From Ciborinia camelliae (lineage: Eukaryota > Ascomycota > Leotiomycetes > Helotiales > Sclerotiniaceae), in the NCBI GenBank assembly GCA_025890175.1, contig JANPYM010000006.1, positions 363,628 through 427,627 of the forward strand: a stretch of 64,000 nt of DNA, given 5' to 3'. Under the pieces are notes generated by a model. That model saw only the letters and a program-made list of their open reading frames with translations. It was not told the DNA's origin and did not search any database. The position numbers and the translations under genes are program-made. Shown piece after piece: positions 36,514 through 47,407 of this stretch. The stretch's first letter is position 1. Each line of letters opens with the position of its first letter.

Positions 36514-38575
36514 TCATTTAGCATTCTGCACAGCAGCCGAATCCTACACCAACCATCAGTCAATCATATCATATATTAATAAATCAAGCACGCTCCCACC
36601 GCAAACCCACTCACCAAATAAACTTGATAGAACCCCAACTTCCATCTCCCACCTTCTTGAACCAATTTTGCACGTCCAGCCCATTCAACCTTGTTCCTTC
36701 ATATTAGCATGCCATAGTAGGAACTTTTTCACATATCCAACCCTCGGTCACAGGTAGGAAGGATACTCACATCGGCTTTTCGCCCATCTTTCAATCCATA
36801 CTGTGGTATTGTTAGATATTAGCATTCCGTCATATCCTATCATATCCCATCCCACATCCCACGCCCATACACTTTTCTCCAATTCTCCCAACGGAGAAAT
36901 GAAAGAACCGTTCCAAGAGCGAAGCAGAAGGAAAAAAGAAAAAAGAAAAAAGAAAAAATAAAAATAAAAATAAAAATAAAAATAAAAATAAAAATAAAAA
37001 TAAAAATAAAAATAAAAATAAAAATAAAAATAAAAATAAAAATAAAAATAAAAATAAAAATAAAAATAAAAATAAAAATAAAAATAAAAATAAAAATAAA
37101 AATAAAAATAAAAATAAAAATAAAAATAAAAATAAAAATAAAAATAAAAATAAAAATAAAAATAAAAATAAAAATAAAAATAAAAATAAAAATAAAAATA
37201 AAAATAAAAATAAAAATAAAAATAAAAATAAAAATAAAAATAAAAATAAAAATAAAAATAAAAATAAAAATAAAAATAAAAATAAAAATAAAAATAAAAA
37301 TAAAAATAAAAATAAAAATAAAAATAAAAATAAAAAATAAAAATAAAAATAAAAATAAAAATAAAAATAAAAATAAAAATAAAAATAAAAATAAAAATAA
37401 AAATAAAAATAAAAATAAAAATAAAAATAAAAATAAAAATAAAAATAAAAATAAAAATAAAAATAAAAATAAAAATAAAAATAAAAATAAAAATAAAAAT
37501 AAAAATAAAAAAAAAATAAAAATAAAAATAAAAATAAAAATAAAAATAAAAATAAAAATAAAAATAAAAATAAAAATAAAAATAAAAATAAAAATAAAAA
37601 TAAAAATAAAAATAAAAATAAAAATAAAAATAAAAATAAAAATAAAAATAAAAATAAAAATAAAAATAAAAATAAAAATAAAAGAAACTCACAGCCACAG
37701 TCCCAAACAACATAACCTCATCGGAATCTTGACCAAAGGGAAAGATTTTCGGCGCCGTATGCAAGCGGCTCGCTACTTTTTCCCACATGGATTTTCGAAA
37801 GGCGAGGATTTCTGAAGAGGAGGGGGAGGGGATTAGCTGGTTTTTCATCTATTTATTTCCCTTTTTTTTCATTCGGGAATCTGGATCTGAATCTGAATCC
37901 TTTCTTTTGCGTATACCGGAATAGAAAATGATAACTCTTCGGCTGCTCTCATCTTTCTCCTACTTTCTGCTCCTCAACACACCGCCCTCACAGTAAAAAG
38001 CGAAAAGCAAAACCGAAGCGAAAAGAAAAGAGATCCCATCCACCTCATCCATCTCATCACACATCACACATCACACATAACTCACCCTCTTTCCCCCTAG
38101 CCCTCTTAATCCCCATAACCAACTCTGCATCCTCGGTAAATTGATCCGCGTACCTAATCATAACCATCGAATATTAGCCATTCGTACATAGACCGTGCAT
38201 CCATTCAAGTGGCCACATCCATCTCCTCTCCACTTTCCACTCTCCTTTGAGTGGATTTTCCAGTCCCCCTCTCCCCCTCTCCCCCATCCCCATCCCCATC
38301 CCCTCCCCCTCCCCTTCCCCATCCCCCATTCCCTCTCAAACCTATCCCCCCCTCTCCTATCCCCCCTCTCCTCCCCTTCCGCTCTTCCCCCCAAACCCAA
38401 AACCCCATAAAGAAACCCACCCAAATACCTACTCCAAATGCGCCCTCTCCTCCTCCCTCTCCCCCTCCACCCCCTCCCCACCACAATCACTCAAGCGATA
38501 AAAGCGTTCCCAGAACTCCCTGATGCCCTCCTTGACCCGCACGCCCTGTGGATATGTTGATGCGTAGGTATGCAT
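36514..38575 (-). CDS. SnoaL-like / NTF2-fold protein
   Basis: Six exons on the minus strand: 38575-38433, 38153-38086, 37811-37693, 36800-36771, 36689-36615 and 36543-36514, giving 154 residues. The product reads YPQGVRVKEGIREFWERFY near the start, then YADQFTEDAELVMG, FRKSMWEKVASRLHT, KIFPFGQDSDEVMLFGTV, YGLKDGRKAD, VEWAGRAKLV and GRWKLGFYQVYL. This order is that of a small fungal NTF2-like/SnoaL-like protein of unknown function. The fold is a cone-shaped barrel with a pocket used either for binding or for catalysis. Between RLSD and AHLEYADQF there is a Gly/Glu/Arg-rich insert (about 15 residues) encoded by purine-only DNA, which I infer is a repeat expansion into exon 1. Coding sequence is 465 nt spread over 2 kb. 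Intron 3 is 892 nt and consists mostly of an AAAAAT array. Exons were placed by frame and GT/AG signals. Confidence 0.8.
36952..37683. repeat. Giant AAAAAT hexanucleotide array inside an intron
   Basis: About 730 bp, roughly 120 copies, of the hexamer AAAAAT on the plus strand, with only two visible irregularities (near 37336 and 37510). It fills intron 3 of the SnoaL-like gene, where the transcript would read (AUUUUU)n. Long Phe-Tyr and Ile-Phe open frames across it are artefacts. Confidence 0.97.
38260..38370. repeat. C-rich (G-rich on coding strand) tract in an intron
   Basis: CCCCTCT, CCCCAT and CCCCTT units are repeated without long interruption. The transcribed sense strand of the SnoaL-like gene (intron 1) has many runs of four or five G, so quadruplex formation is possible. 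Confidence 0.85.
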
Positions 38576-39545
38576 ATTTCTTCTCTTCTCTTTTATCCCG
38601 TTCCTGCTATCCTCTTCTTTTCTCTTCCTGCAATCGTATCCCAATATCCCGTCCCGTTCCGTTCCAGAAAAGCAATCTCAATCTCAATCTCAATCCCGAT
38701 TTCTTTTTCTTTTTCTTTAAAAGTATGTTTTTCTCCAGGAGTAGATAGATGAATCGAATCGAGTTGATTGAATTCTCACCAAGCTCAAGTTCCAGTAAGC
38801 TCAAGCTCAAGTTCCAGTACAGTTCCAGTAAATTCCAGCACAGCTCAAATACAAGTAAATTCCAGCACAGCTCAAATACAAGTATAAGTACCTAAATAAA
38901 TAAACATACACGTCATTCAGAAATTTGAAGGAACCAACAAACCAACCAACAACCAAACAACCAACCCCCAACCCAACAAGTTATATATGAGATGACATGA
39001 GATGAGATGAGAAGACATGAGAAAAAGTGGGGTCGTGTTTCGGGGAGCTAAAATACAGTACAGTACAGTACCATATAAGAAAAGAAAAAGTGGGGTGTCT
39101 GTCATCCGGCCCCGAGTTAAATGAATCAGGTCGTCACAGACACCCGCAGTCACAGTCAGTCACATTCAAGTCACATTCACAGACCCAACACATAAAAATA
39201 CCATACCCACCACATAGCATAGGTATTTTCAAAACCCATGATCCTATCAAGTATAACTGTCATTTCGATTGGGTGTATACATACAAATATTACGCGTCAT
39301 GTGATAAGAGGCCGTTCATTCATCAAGCAATTGCATAACTACCGATTCTCCCATTTTGATCAAAGCAAAGCAAAGCCAGCAACCAACTAATAAGCAAGTA
39401 AAAAGTTCATACTCCATCCATACCAGCGCCATCCTATCCCTTTCGAATAATGGATCGATCCAGTAATCAACCCTTGGTATAGAAAGCAAGCATCCAGACA
39501 AACTCCATCCGTTCATTTCAACCTCATAGAACTTAAATCATCCAA
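38576..39545. other. Intergenic between SnoaL-like gene and pacC
   Basis: Tandem AATCTC, TTTTTC and GTTCCAGT/AGCTCAAGT repeats occur at 38.67-38.89 kb, and CAGTA and AGTCACA repeats at 39.06-39.18 kb. No gene is recognised. The right end is the 3' UTR side of pacC. Confidence 0.55.
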
Positions 39546-41594
39546 CTACTCATCATCATCTGTTCTCAGAACCGGGTACAGACTCTCGGTGGGCTTCTCC
39601 TCAGTCTTTACTGGGGTATCTTTCATATCGGAATCAGACGTAGAGACATCTTCGTCATCGCTCACATACTCTCCGTTTTGGAGACGCTCACTGACATATC
39701 GTCGCAGAGCTTCAATGACACGAATGTTTTCAATCCATGCCTCTTCAGCTCTATCACGAGCACTCTCGGCAGTATCAGTTGATCGATCAGTAGATGGTGA
39801 GGTGATACTAGAAAGAGCTGGATCAATGTTATTTGTAACATCTGTCTTAATAGACTCAGGACGAGGAGTTGTTTCCTTTGGAGATGGTGTTGGAGAACCA
39901 ATAGTAGCGGTCTCCATAGACTCGCGATATTCGCTAGAGTTGATTCCACCAGCACTTCGTTGGAGTACACCACCAGAATAACGACGGCGAAGATCACTAT
40001 CAAAGTTTGTACCAAGTGTGGATGTTGGTGCAGTTGCTGAATGGTGTGATGAGTATCCTAGAGATACTGCTGGAAGATTTGGGTATGCTGCAGTTGATGT
40101 AGAACTGTGTCGAGACACAGGAGACATTCCACTTGTGGACATTGGGGAATTTCCAGAAGTATATGAGACGGAACTTGAGGATGGTGTTAGGGCTGGTGTA
40201 CCAGACGAAGCCGAATGAGATGAGTGGGTTGAGGTCATTGGTGCCGAAGCGTAGGAAGTCGAAACATGTGGTGCCATTGAACCAACGTTATGGATTTGAG
40301 TTTGTGGTGGGGAGTGGCTTTGACGGAAGTTGATACCTGGGTGGGTGTAGTGAGCACCAGCTTGATGAATACCAGCAGCAGCAGCAGCATTTGAACTTTC
40401 GTAGACTGTTGATTGCATTGTCTCCAAGAATTGATCAATAGAATTTAGATCATTTTTCGTCCTTAAACTTGGTAGAGGAAGGGAGTATTGGTGTTGTGGC
40501 ATGGGGCCTCCATGACTTCCGTGGCCATCAATTGGAACCAATTGAGGTGCTGAATGAATGTAATCAGAGATACCTCCGCCTGTAGCAATAGGAATGCCTT
40601 GTAATTGCATCAATCTCTGGTTGACTTGTTGATAATTATGTGCATCAATTTGACGACGCTTGGCAGCACCGAAGAAGTCATTCAAGTTTTCATAATTACG
40701 CTTTTTCTCATCCCAAGCTGCGTGTTGGCTGAGGTCGGGATGGTGAGACATTTGATAATAGCCTGAACCTCCTCCGTACGAAGGTGGTTGATGAGGAGCA
40801 GGTGCATAATATCCAGGGTGAGCACCGTGATGCGAATTGCCATAAACTCCAGCAGAGCCAGGGTGCATTGAACCATTATGGTCATAATAACCCATGGGAT
40901 TGGCTGCGAGGTTTTGCAAATTAGCAATCACTACATAAAAAAGTAAAGTTAGAGAGATTTGTATGAAAGGCAGTTCGCGCCTTTACGTACCTTTACCACC
41001 CCCTGGTCTATATCCTCCATTTGGACCACCAGATTGTTCTGGGGATCTCAGTAAAACGGAATCATCGGCATGAGTCTGGTAGTAATTGTTAGCAGGGCGG
41101 AAAACATACACGCCAGCTTTTTGCCGTACCTTTACGTGTTTCTTCAAATCTTGAGGACGCTTGAACGCCTTTCCACAGAATTCACATTTATGTGGTTTGA
41201 GTGGAACATGAACACGAATATGAGATGTGATATGATCGCGCTTGACGGTTGTAGTACGACATGAATTCCAACCGCAAGTCAGGTTTAAGTTGTTGGTACT
41301 CTTTCTTCCGACATGTTTCTCGCAGATGTGCTCCTTGAATTGAGTGTTAGCACAAGGGCTTGAATGATAATCTTGAAGAAATCAACATACAAATAGAGCT
41401 TCTGGAGTTGGACATCTCTCGGAACATTTCTCCCACTGGCAGAGTAAACTATCATCGGCGACAACATTTTGTTGAATTGATGAAGTTGCGGTGGTAGTAT
41501 TTTCAGGATTGGAGCTTGAAGCCGTCGAACTCTGAGCTTGTGCGGGCTGTTGCTGCTGCTGCTGCTGTTGTTGTTGCTGGTCTTGGCTTGACAT
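39546..41594 (-). CDS. pacC: pH-response transcription factor PacC/Rim101
   Basis: Four exons on the minus strand: 41594-41391, 41333-41130, 41075-40991 and 40930-39546, giving 625 residues. The N terminus has a poly-Gln run (about residues 6-16) from a CAG/CAA repeat. Three C2H2 fingers follow: finger 1 CQWEKC...H...H split by intron 1, finger 2 CGWNSC with [11 protein letters not shown], and finger 3 CEFCGKAF with DLKKHVKTH, the last crossing intron 2. Downstream is the PacC hallmark [21 protein letters not shown], a nuclear-targeting and regulatory segment. The C-terminal region is Ser/Thr-rich and acidic and, in the family, is removed by pH-dependent proteolysis through the Pal/Rim pathway. 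The processed factor binds GCCARG to activate alkaline-expressed and repress acid-expressed genes. Seven such sites lie upstream of this gene. Introns are 54-60 nt. Confidence 0.97.
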
Positions 41595-41903
41595 TGTGGG
41601 AATGGGATGATTTCAACCAATAATCAATCGTCGGTTAACGACTTTGAAGACTAACGTAGTATGAAAATAGTCTTTGATAAAAAGTTATGGGTCTTCCCAC
41701 TATCAATATCCGAGTTGATTGGGACGAATTGATGAGAGACCAAAATTTCGATAAAAAGTTGATGAAGACGTGAAATCAAAGAGTAACAAAAGTCTATTCA
41801 CAGGATTTTGATTTTCAAACGAGTCAAACAAGTCTCCAAGCAAAGGGAGGACCTTGGTGCCTTCTTGTAAGAATAACGGAAAGACTGGGCGGGACCAAGT
41901 CTT

Positions 41904-42178
41904 GCCAAGAACTCTTGGCGACCCGATCGGGTTTGGCTTCCACTCCTAGTCTCTTGGCATTCCACTCGGTCCAAACTTGAGCTCATGATTTGATTGGTCA
42001 ATCTATCTTGGCATACATAGAGGGAATATCCATATGCAAGATTTTTTATTATTAATGCAACTCGTTACAAGCAAATTTGCACATGGATGCCAATACTTTT
42101 CCTTCCACCTTTCAGGTCCAAGAGATTGCGCCCCGAGGCCAAGATCGGAAAAACTTGGCCCTCTTTGGATCACTTGGC
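41904..42178. promoter_or_regulatory. Cluster of seven PacC-type GCCAAG sites upstream of pacC
   Basis: GCCAAG occurs at 41904-41909 and 42138-42143. Its complement CTTGGC occurs at 41914-41919, 41953-41958, 42007-42012, 42154-42159 and 42173-42178. They lie about 310-585 bp upstream of the pacC ATG. Two pairs are arranged as inverted repeats: GCCAAG-AACT-CTTGGC at 41904-41919, and GCCAAG with CTTGGC ten bases apart at 42138-42159. GCCARG is the known PacC recognition sequence, so autoregulation is the simplest reading. Confidence 0.75.
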
Positions 42179-42249
42179 AATGCGTATTCTCTTGGTATTT
42201 GGGCTGTGTTTTCTTACCTTTCTTCATCATGACCTCGGTTACTAGGTAG

Positions 42250-45200
42250 GTGATATAAGTTATAACGTCCGAAACGTACGATGCCTCGTTTCATATAAAC
42301 CCCGAGGCGATTATTCTTGTTATTCTTCTTATTCTTCTTATTCCCTTTAAGGTGTGGTCATTATCATTATCATCATCATACATGAGGAAGATTCGGGATG
42401 AATCCGAGTGAAACCATCCGTACCATACCGAGGTACCTTTGGAGGTATCTACCACCCGACTCCTGAGTCCTCGCACAGGTCCCTAGAGTAGACGAGCGTA
42501 CGAGCGTCGAGCATGGAACGAGGACGTAAAGAGAGTTTGACTTTTATAGTGGTGAATATCAGAAAGTGATTACGATCACCATACCATAATACGAGTCCAC
42601 GACTTTGCAATAATGGTTACACTTCAGGCGTTGGTTGGCATTGGAATTTGGGTTATACTTTCTTCATTAAAGTTGTCGACGTGGAGGGAGAATCTGGTAG
42701 ATGTATCTAGATGGGTAGTAGATGTACCTCACTCGGAGGTACAGCAGGTAGGTAGGTCAAGATTAGATCAAGACTGTACAAGCAAGAAAAGTATCAATCA
42801 GACTATCATCTGGGCAGTTGACGGTCGGTACTGACCAAATCGCCGATATTCCCGTTGAAGGTTCAATGGTAATGTCAATCGTACTGTACCTATATACCGA
42901 TGGTATTATAGATGGATGCGCATCCATCCATGGCATCCAGGATATCATACCTAATTTTTCAGCTACGATTCAGCTCCTATTCTCATATCATCCTATTATA
43001 TAATTTACATTAGCTTTTTCATCTGTTGATTCATCTCGAAACAGCCCAATCATAGCTCACATCTCTTCCAAGTTCGCACATCAATTTATAATGTCCGACT
43101 GTCCGAGTCCGAGTTTACGGAGTACTCCAGGTGCTAGGAATTAATCGAGATTCGATGTATGGACCATGTGGCATGTTGATTGATGGATGGATGGATGGAT
43201 GGATGGATGATGTGTCTGGTACTTTAATTTATGCGGGGTGGCTTGGGGATGTATCATCATTAGGTAATGCCGGCTGATCTAATAATACAACCCGAGATGA
43301 TATGTTCACAATTATCCATACGGAGTAGGTATTCATAAGGTTTTATGAATGGTTTGTTTTATGAACATCTGATTATTTGATTCTTTTGCCTATGCTTTGT
43401 GAACACTGCCCAGTCCTTGGTCCTTGGCCACGCCCACAACCTTTCCATTCCTCCGCCCATCAACCAAGCTTTTCCACTCTGATGCCAATTCGTGCTTGGT
43501 AATATATCTTCATATGGTTGTTTTCATATTTTGGAGGGCAATAAGTTTGCGATTGATATTTCTCCGACCAATCAAATTGATTTGCGTATCACAAATGATC
43601 ATTGATCAAACAATTATCTGATCGCATATTGTAAACAAAAGGAGATGCTCTCCAATGTGTTTGTGTGAGTCTGTCTGTACGCACCAAGCTGTTTGAGTCA
43701 CTGGCTGAGGTGAAAGACACTCATCCTTCCTTACTCGACGGGAGCTGGCGATGATGACTCTATTCCTTCTATTCAATGCTGCACAATCCATCGATTGTCA
43801 AAATATCGAGCAAATTTATGGTAGGAAAGGTACTCGGGATATACTTTAAAAGTGTTAAAGGAAAGCTCTCTGTTTCTTCTGCGTCGTCAAAATAAGAGCT
43901 ATTGTATACAGACAACATTTCACACAACTTCAGCTATTTTTATCATCATTCTCCCCCTTTCCCATGGGGGCGACAAAAGTAACGAAGAGCTTATGCTCGC
44001 GCAATACCTCCCTAGACTCCTTCCTCGTATCAACTAAGCAATGGTGGAATAAAGCCAATCTAGATTTTCAAATAATATTAAAGAAACTTCTGAAACCAAG
44101 TCTTGCGGGTCCAAAAGACGACTGTGATGGCCAAGATCAAGGAGATATTCCAAGCGTTTGCCTTGCCCGCATTGGCGGTCTTCCAAAGCTTGTTTGTTTC
44201 GCTACAGTTAGCCATCTCTTGAAGTGTTCGGCAAGAAATGAAATGCGTGATTTTTGGAACCATATCTGCGGGTCTTTTTCTAGATGTCTTTTGGGAATCG
44301 ACACATAAGGCTCAAACTGAGAATCTCGGCGAATATCACGATTCACCGTCTCTTCAGTTCGCCAAGGTGTACATCTGGTGTTTCCTATACGAATCAATAA
44401 CTTTCTTTCCGAGGTCAATTATGGTTGTTTTAAAAAATTTGTTAGAAAAATGTATGTGTTGTTTTCTAGTGCGGATATCTAATAATAGAATTTACATTGA
44501 TCCAAGTGTTATCAAAATGGTGTTCCTGACGTATCAAGAAGTCATCATAAAACACCAGAGAATATACCTCGAGAAGCCCTCCAAGAATGTGATGAGTGGT
44601 CCTGCAAACAAGCCATCAGGCTTTTTTGGTTGACCGATTTCGCTCAAAAATTCAAGCTCCGTCTCAGCTCAACCCCTGGGAGAATTCTATGTCCACTTGG
44701 TGGTCACATACCATACTTTCTTTCAACTACAAGACACTGGACAGAGTAATAATCTAGTATCATGCAGTTGCAATAAACGATGCGTTACCGCTTGCCTATC
44801 ACTATATACCAGAGCCTGGGCAACTCTTCAAGGACTCGATGAAAGTCTCGATATCGGAGGTCTGACCTGCATAGTCATCGTCGCTCTTTTACGGGATTCA
44901 TCTTCAACGAATTTCGTATCACATCATGTGCGAAACAATGAAGTAGAAGCTTCTGGCCAAAAACGGAAAAGTTTGATGACAGCTTCTCCATCCTCCAGTT
45001 TCGGGCCAATATCATCCCAAAAAATAAATCTCGGCTTCGATAGCATCATTTTCCTGTTTTTCACACTATGGAAAGGCTCCGGAAATCGACTTGAAGACGT
45101 ATTACATGGAATGTGGTAATACTGTCTTTGTTGATGATGATGATGAGGATGAGGATGAATATCAAAACGAGGAGGTTCTCTCTAACTCCTCACAATACAA

Positions 45201-46297
45201 TAATAATAATCTTTCACAACAGACCCAATTATCACAATAGTCCACTATCTATAACGTATACCATACATCTGCAAAAAATAAATACATCATTCCTTAAACT
45301 CATATACATACATACATACATACATACATATCCACCAAATCTTTCCACACAAACTCGATTATCGAAAGTAATACCCGACCGAGAACAACGACATATATCA
45401 TTTCTCATATGAGAAGAAATTAGAATATCCTGGCTCATGTAGTAGTATGCAGCCACAGGAACGGAACCTCTAGCTGTATCCAAGGCGTCAGGATATATCG
45501 AGATTATCAATGTGTATTTTCTGTATGCGGGTACTACTTCTAGTGGTCCTTCATCTTCATCTTGGGAATCCCGGATATGCCTAAGTTAGATCTTAGATGT
45601 ATATGGTGAAGAGTAGGTTGGGGGAGGGGGGGGGTTTAAGTTCCCGGATGAGGAATCGGTTCAGCTCAGCTAAGCTCAGCTCAGCTCAGTTCAGTTCCGA
45701 ACTACATATTTCCACATTCCCATTCCCATCCCTCGTTTTTAACCGACAGTCACTGCCTGTCCATCTAATCTAATCTATCTACCTACTACTAGCTAGGTAG
45801 GTAGCTAGGTAGCTAATAACCTACCTATCCTATCCTATCCTATCCTATAATCTCCTATCCCAACCCAACCCAGCCAATCGTTTGAGCTTCGAACTCTTAT
45901 TGTATTGTATTGTATAATGTTAGGTAATAATAATATAATACAGCAAAGAAAATGAAAATGAAAAAGAAAGAGAAGAATAGATTCATTCTCATCTGAATCG
46001 AATCGAATCTTCAAAACATGACATAACATAACATGTCATAACATGGAGCACTTGCTTTAATGAATTGTTGATTTTTATTTTTATTGATTTTCGTTAATAT
46101 AATGAATACAACACAATACAATACAATACAATCTATGCATCTATGCATCTATCCTGAATTCGATGATAATTCCCTTCCCTTCTAACCCTTATATATCACA
46201 CCACCATGCCATCCAATGCCATGCCATTCCATCCCACGCCAACCCAACCCAACCCAAACCAAACCAACCCAAAAGAACCCCCCCGCCCCAGCCCGAA
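42250..46297. other. Intergenic, no supported gene
   Basis: The first part is the distal pacC upstream region. From 43.9 to 45.1 kb open frames are slightly longer on both strands and the sequence is less repetitive, but there is no recognisable motif or consistent splice chain, so a decayed or species-specific gene is possible. From 45.1 to 46.2 kb short repeats return (CATA, AGCTC, TCCTA, AATAC). Confidence 0.5.
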
Positions 46298-47407
46298 CTA
46301 CTCCAAAACCCCCCCAAAAGTGCGCCCCTTACTATGTCCCTCCATCTCCTTCCCAGCATGAATATCAAAGGTCCTCCCCGGTTTCCGCAATCCGCGCTCG
46401 CCCTCCCCATCAACATCCCCTACGACCATTTTCTCAATTTCCCTCTCCTTCTCCCTCTCCCTCTCCCTTTCCCTTTCCCTGCGCGCGTTTTCTTCCATCG
46501 AGATCCGCGCCTCGTCGCTTTCAAAATCGTAGTTTCCGGCGCCTCCGCGCTGTGTGGGGGCGTAAGAGATGTGGTTAGCATAGGTACTTGGGTATATCTT
46601 TCCTCGCTTTCTTCCTATCTATGATTCGCGGGATTTGTGTGGATGGGATGGTCACTGGATTATGAGGGATAATCCGTTCTTCCTTCTTTTCCTCCTCGCA
46701 CCTTCCCATAGCGAAATAATGAAATAAAATAAAATAAAATAAAGATAAATATAGAAAAGTAAACAGAACTCACCCCTCCCTTATAAACCACACTCTGCAT
46801 ACTACTCCTCACATTCCGCGGCGAACTCGAGGGGGGCGCGGGGTTGATCGTGGGGTTTTCATGATTGGTGGTGGTTTGCGTGAGGCCGGAGGAGAGGAGG
46901 GAGGCGGGGGAGGTGTAGTTGCCTGCGCCGCCGCGGCCGGTGTCTGTTTCGTGGGGTGTGAGACTTGGGTTTGTGGAGGGGAGGGGAGGGGGGGGATGCA
47001 GAGGGGAATGAGGGGAAACAGCTGGAAGGAGGGAAACAAACGTTGATATTCAGGCGGTGGACCAGCTCCGCGCATGGCCTGGGAGATCAAAGAGGGATTT
47101 TTATGGGATTTGGTTGCGTTTCCCCCGGAGGATGAGGATTGGTTTTCGAGGTCCTGGTATGGTTAGTGACATCACATAACATAACATAATATAACATAAC
47201 ATAAAATGCTAGGCCAATTGTGCGGGAGAATGGAGTTGAGAAGGAGAAGTCGAATGAAGAGACAGGACAGAGCAGAGATACTCGGAATCCATATCCAATA
47301 GGTAGGTAGGTACATACCGAAATCCCATTACTCCTCTCAACATCCTGTTTGCTATAAAAATTCCCCGCGCCTCCTCGTCCTACTTTTTTATATACTTCTT
47401 GAGTCAT
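46298..47407 (-). CDS. Par32-like DUF3602 protein with GRGGAGN repeats
   Basis: Four exons on the minus strand: 47407-47318, 47153-47042, 46943-46774 and 46549-46298, giving about 207 residues. Three copies of the DUF3602 motif are visible: KKVGRGGAGNFYS in exon 1, HTGRGGAGNYTSP at the start of exon 3, and KGGRGGAGNYDFES across the junction of exons 3 and 4. Yeast Par32/Amu1, which carries this repeat, is phosphorylated under TORC1 control and inhibits ammonium transporters. Whether this protein does the same is inference. Near the C terminus there is an alternating Arg-Glu stretch (RREREREREREKEREIEK) encoded by purine repeat DNA. Splice sites of introns 1 and 3 are good. Intron 2 is the least certain: GTTTGT donor and ACAG acceptor were chosen because they join EYQ to HTGRGGAGNY in frame. 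Confidence 0.78.

Noticed and set aside
36952..37683. CRISPR-like or centromeric array
   Set aside because: A simple hexamer without spacers in a fungal intron; CRISPR arrays do not occur in nuclear fungal DNA, and a single 0.7-kb array is not evidence of a centromere.
36748..37848. 366-codon open frame of Phe-Tyr and Ile-Phe repeats
   Set aside because: It reads through the AAAAAT array. Only its first roughly 50 codons belong to a real gene (exon 3 of the SnoaL-like protein), and the array is intronic.
44078..45119. Open frames of 60-140 codons proposed as genes
   Set aside because: No recognised motif, no start in good context and no consistent intron signals; kept only as a possible relic.
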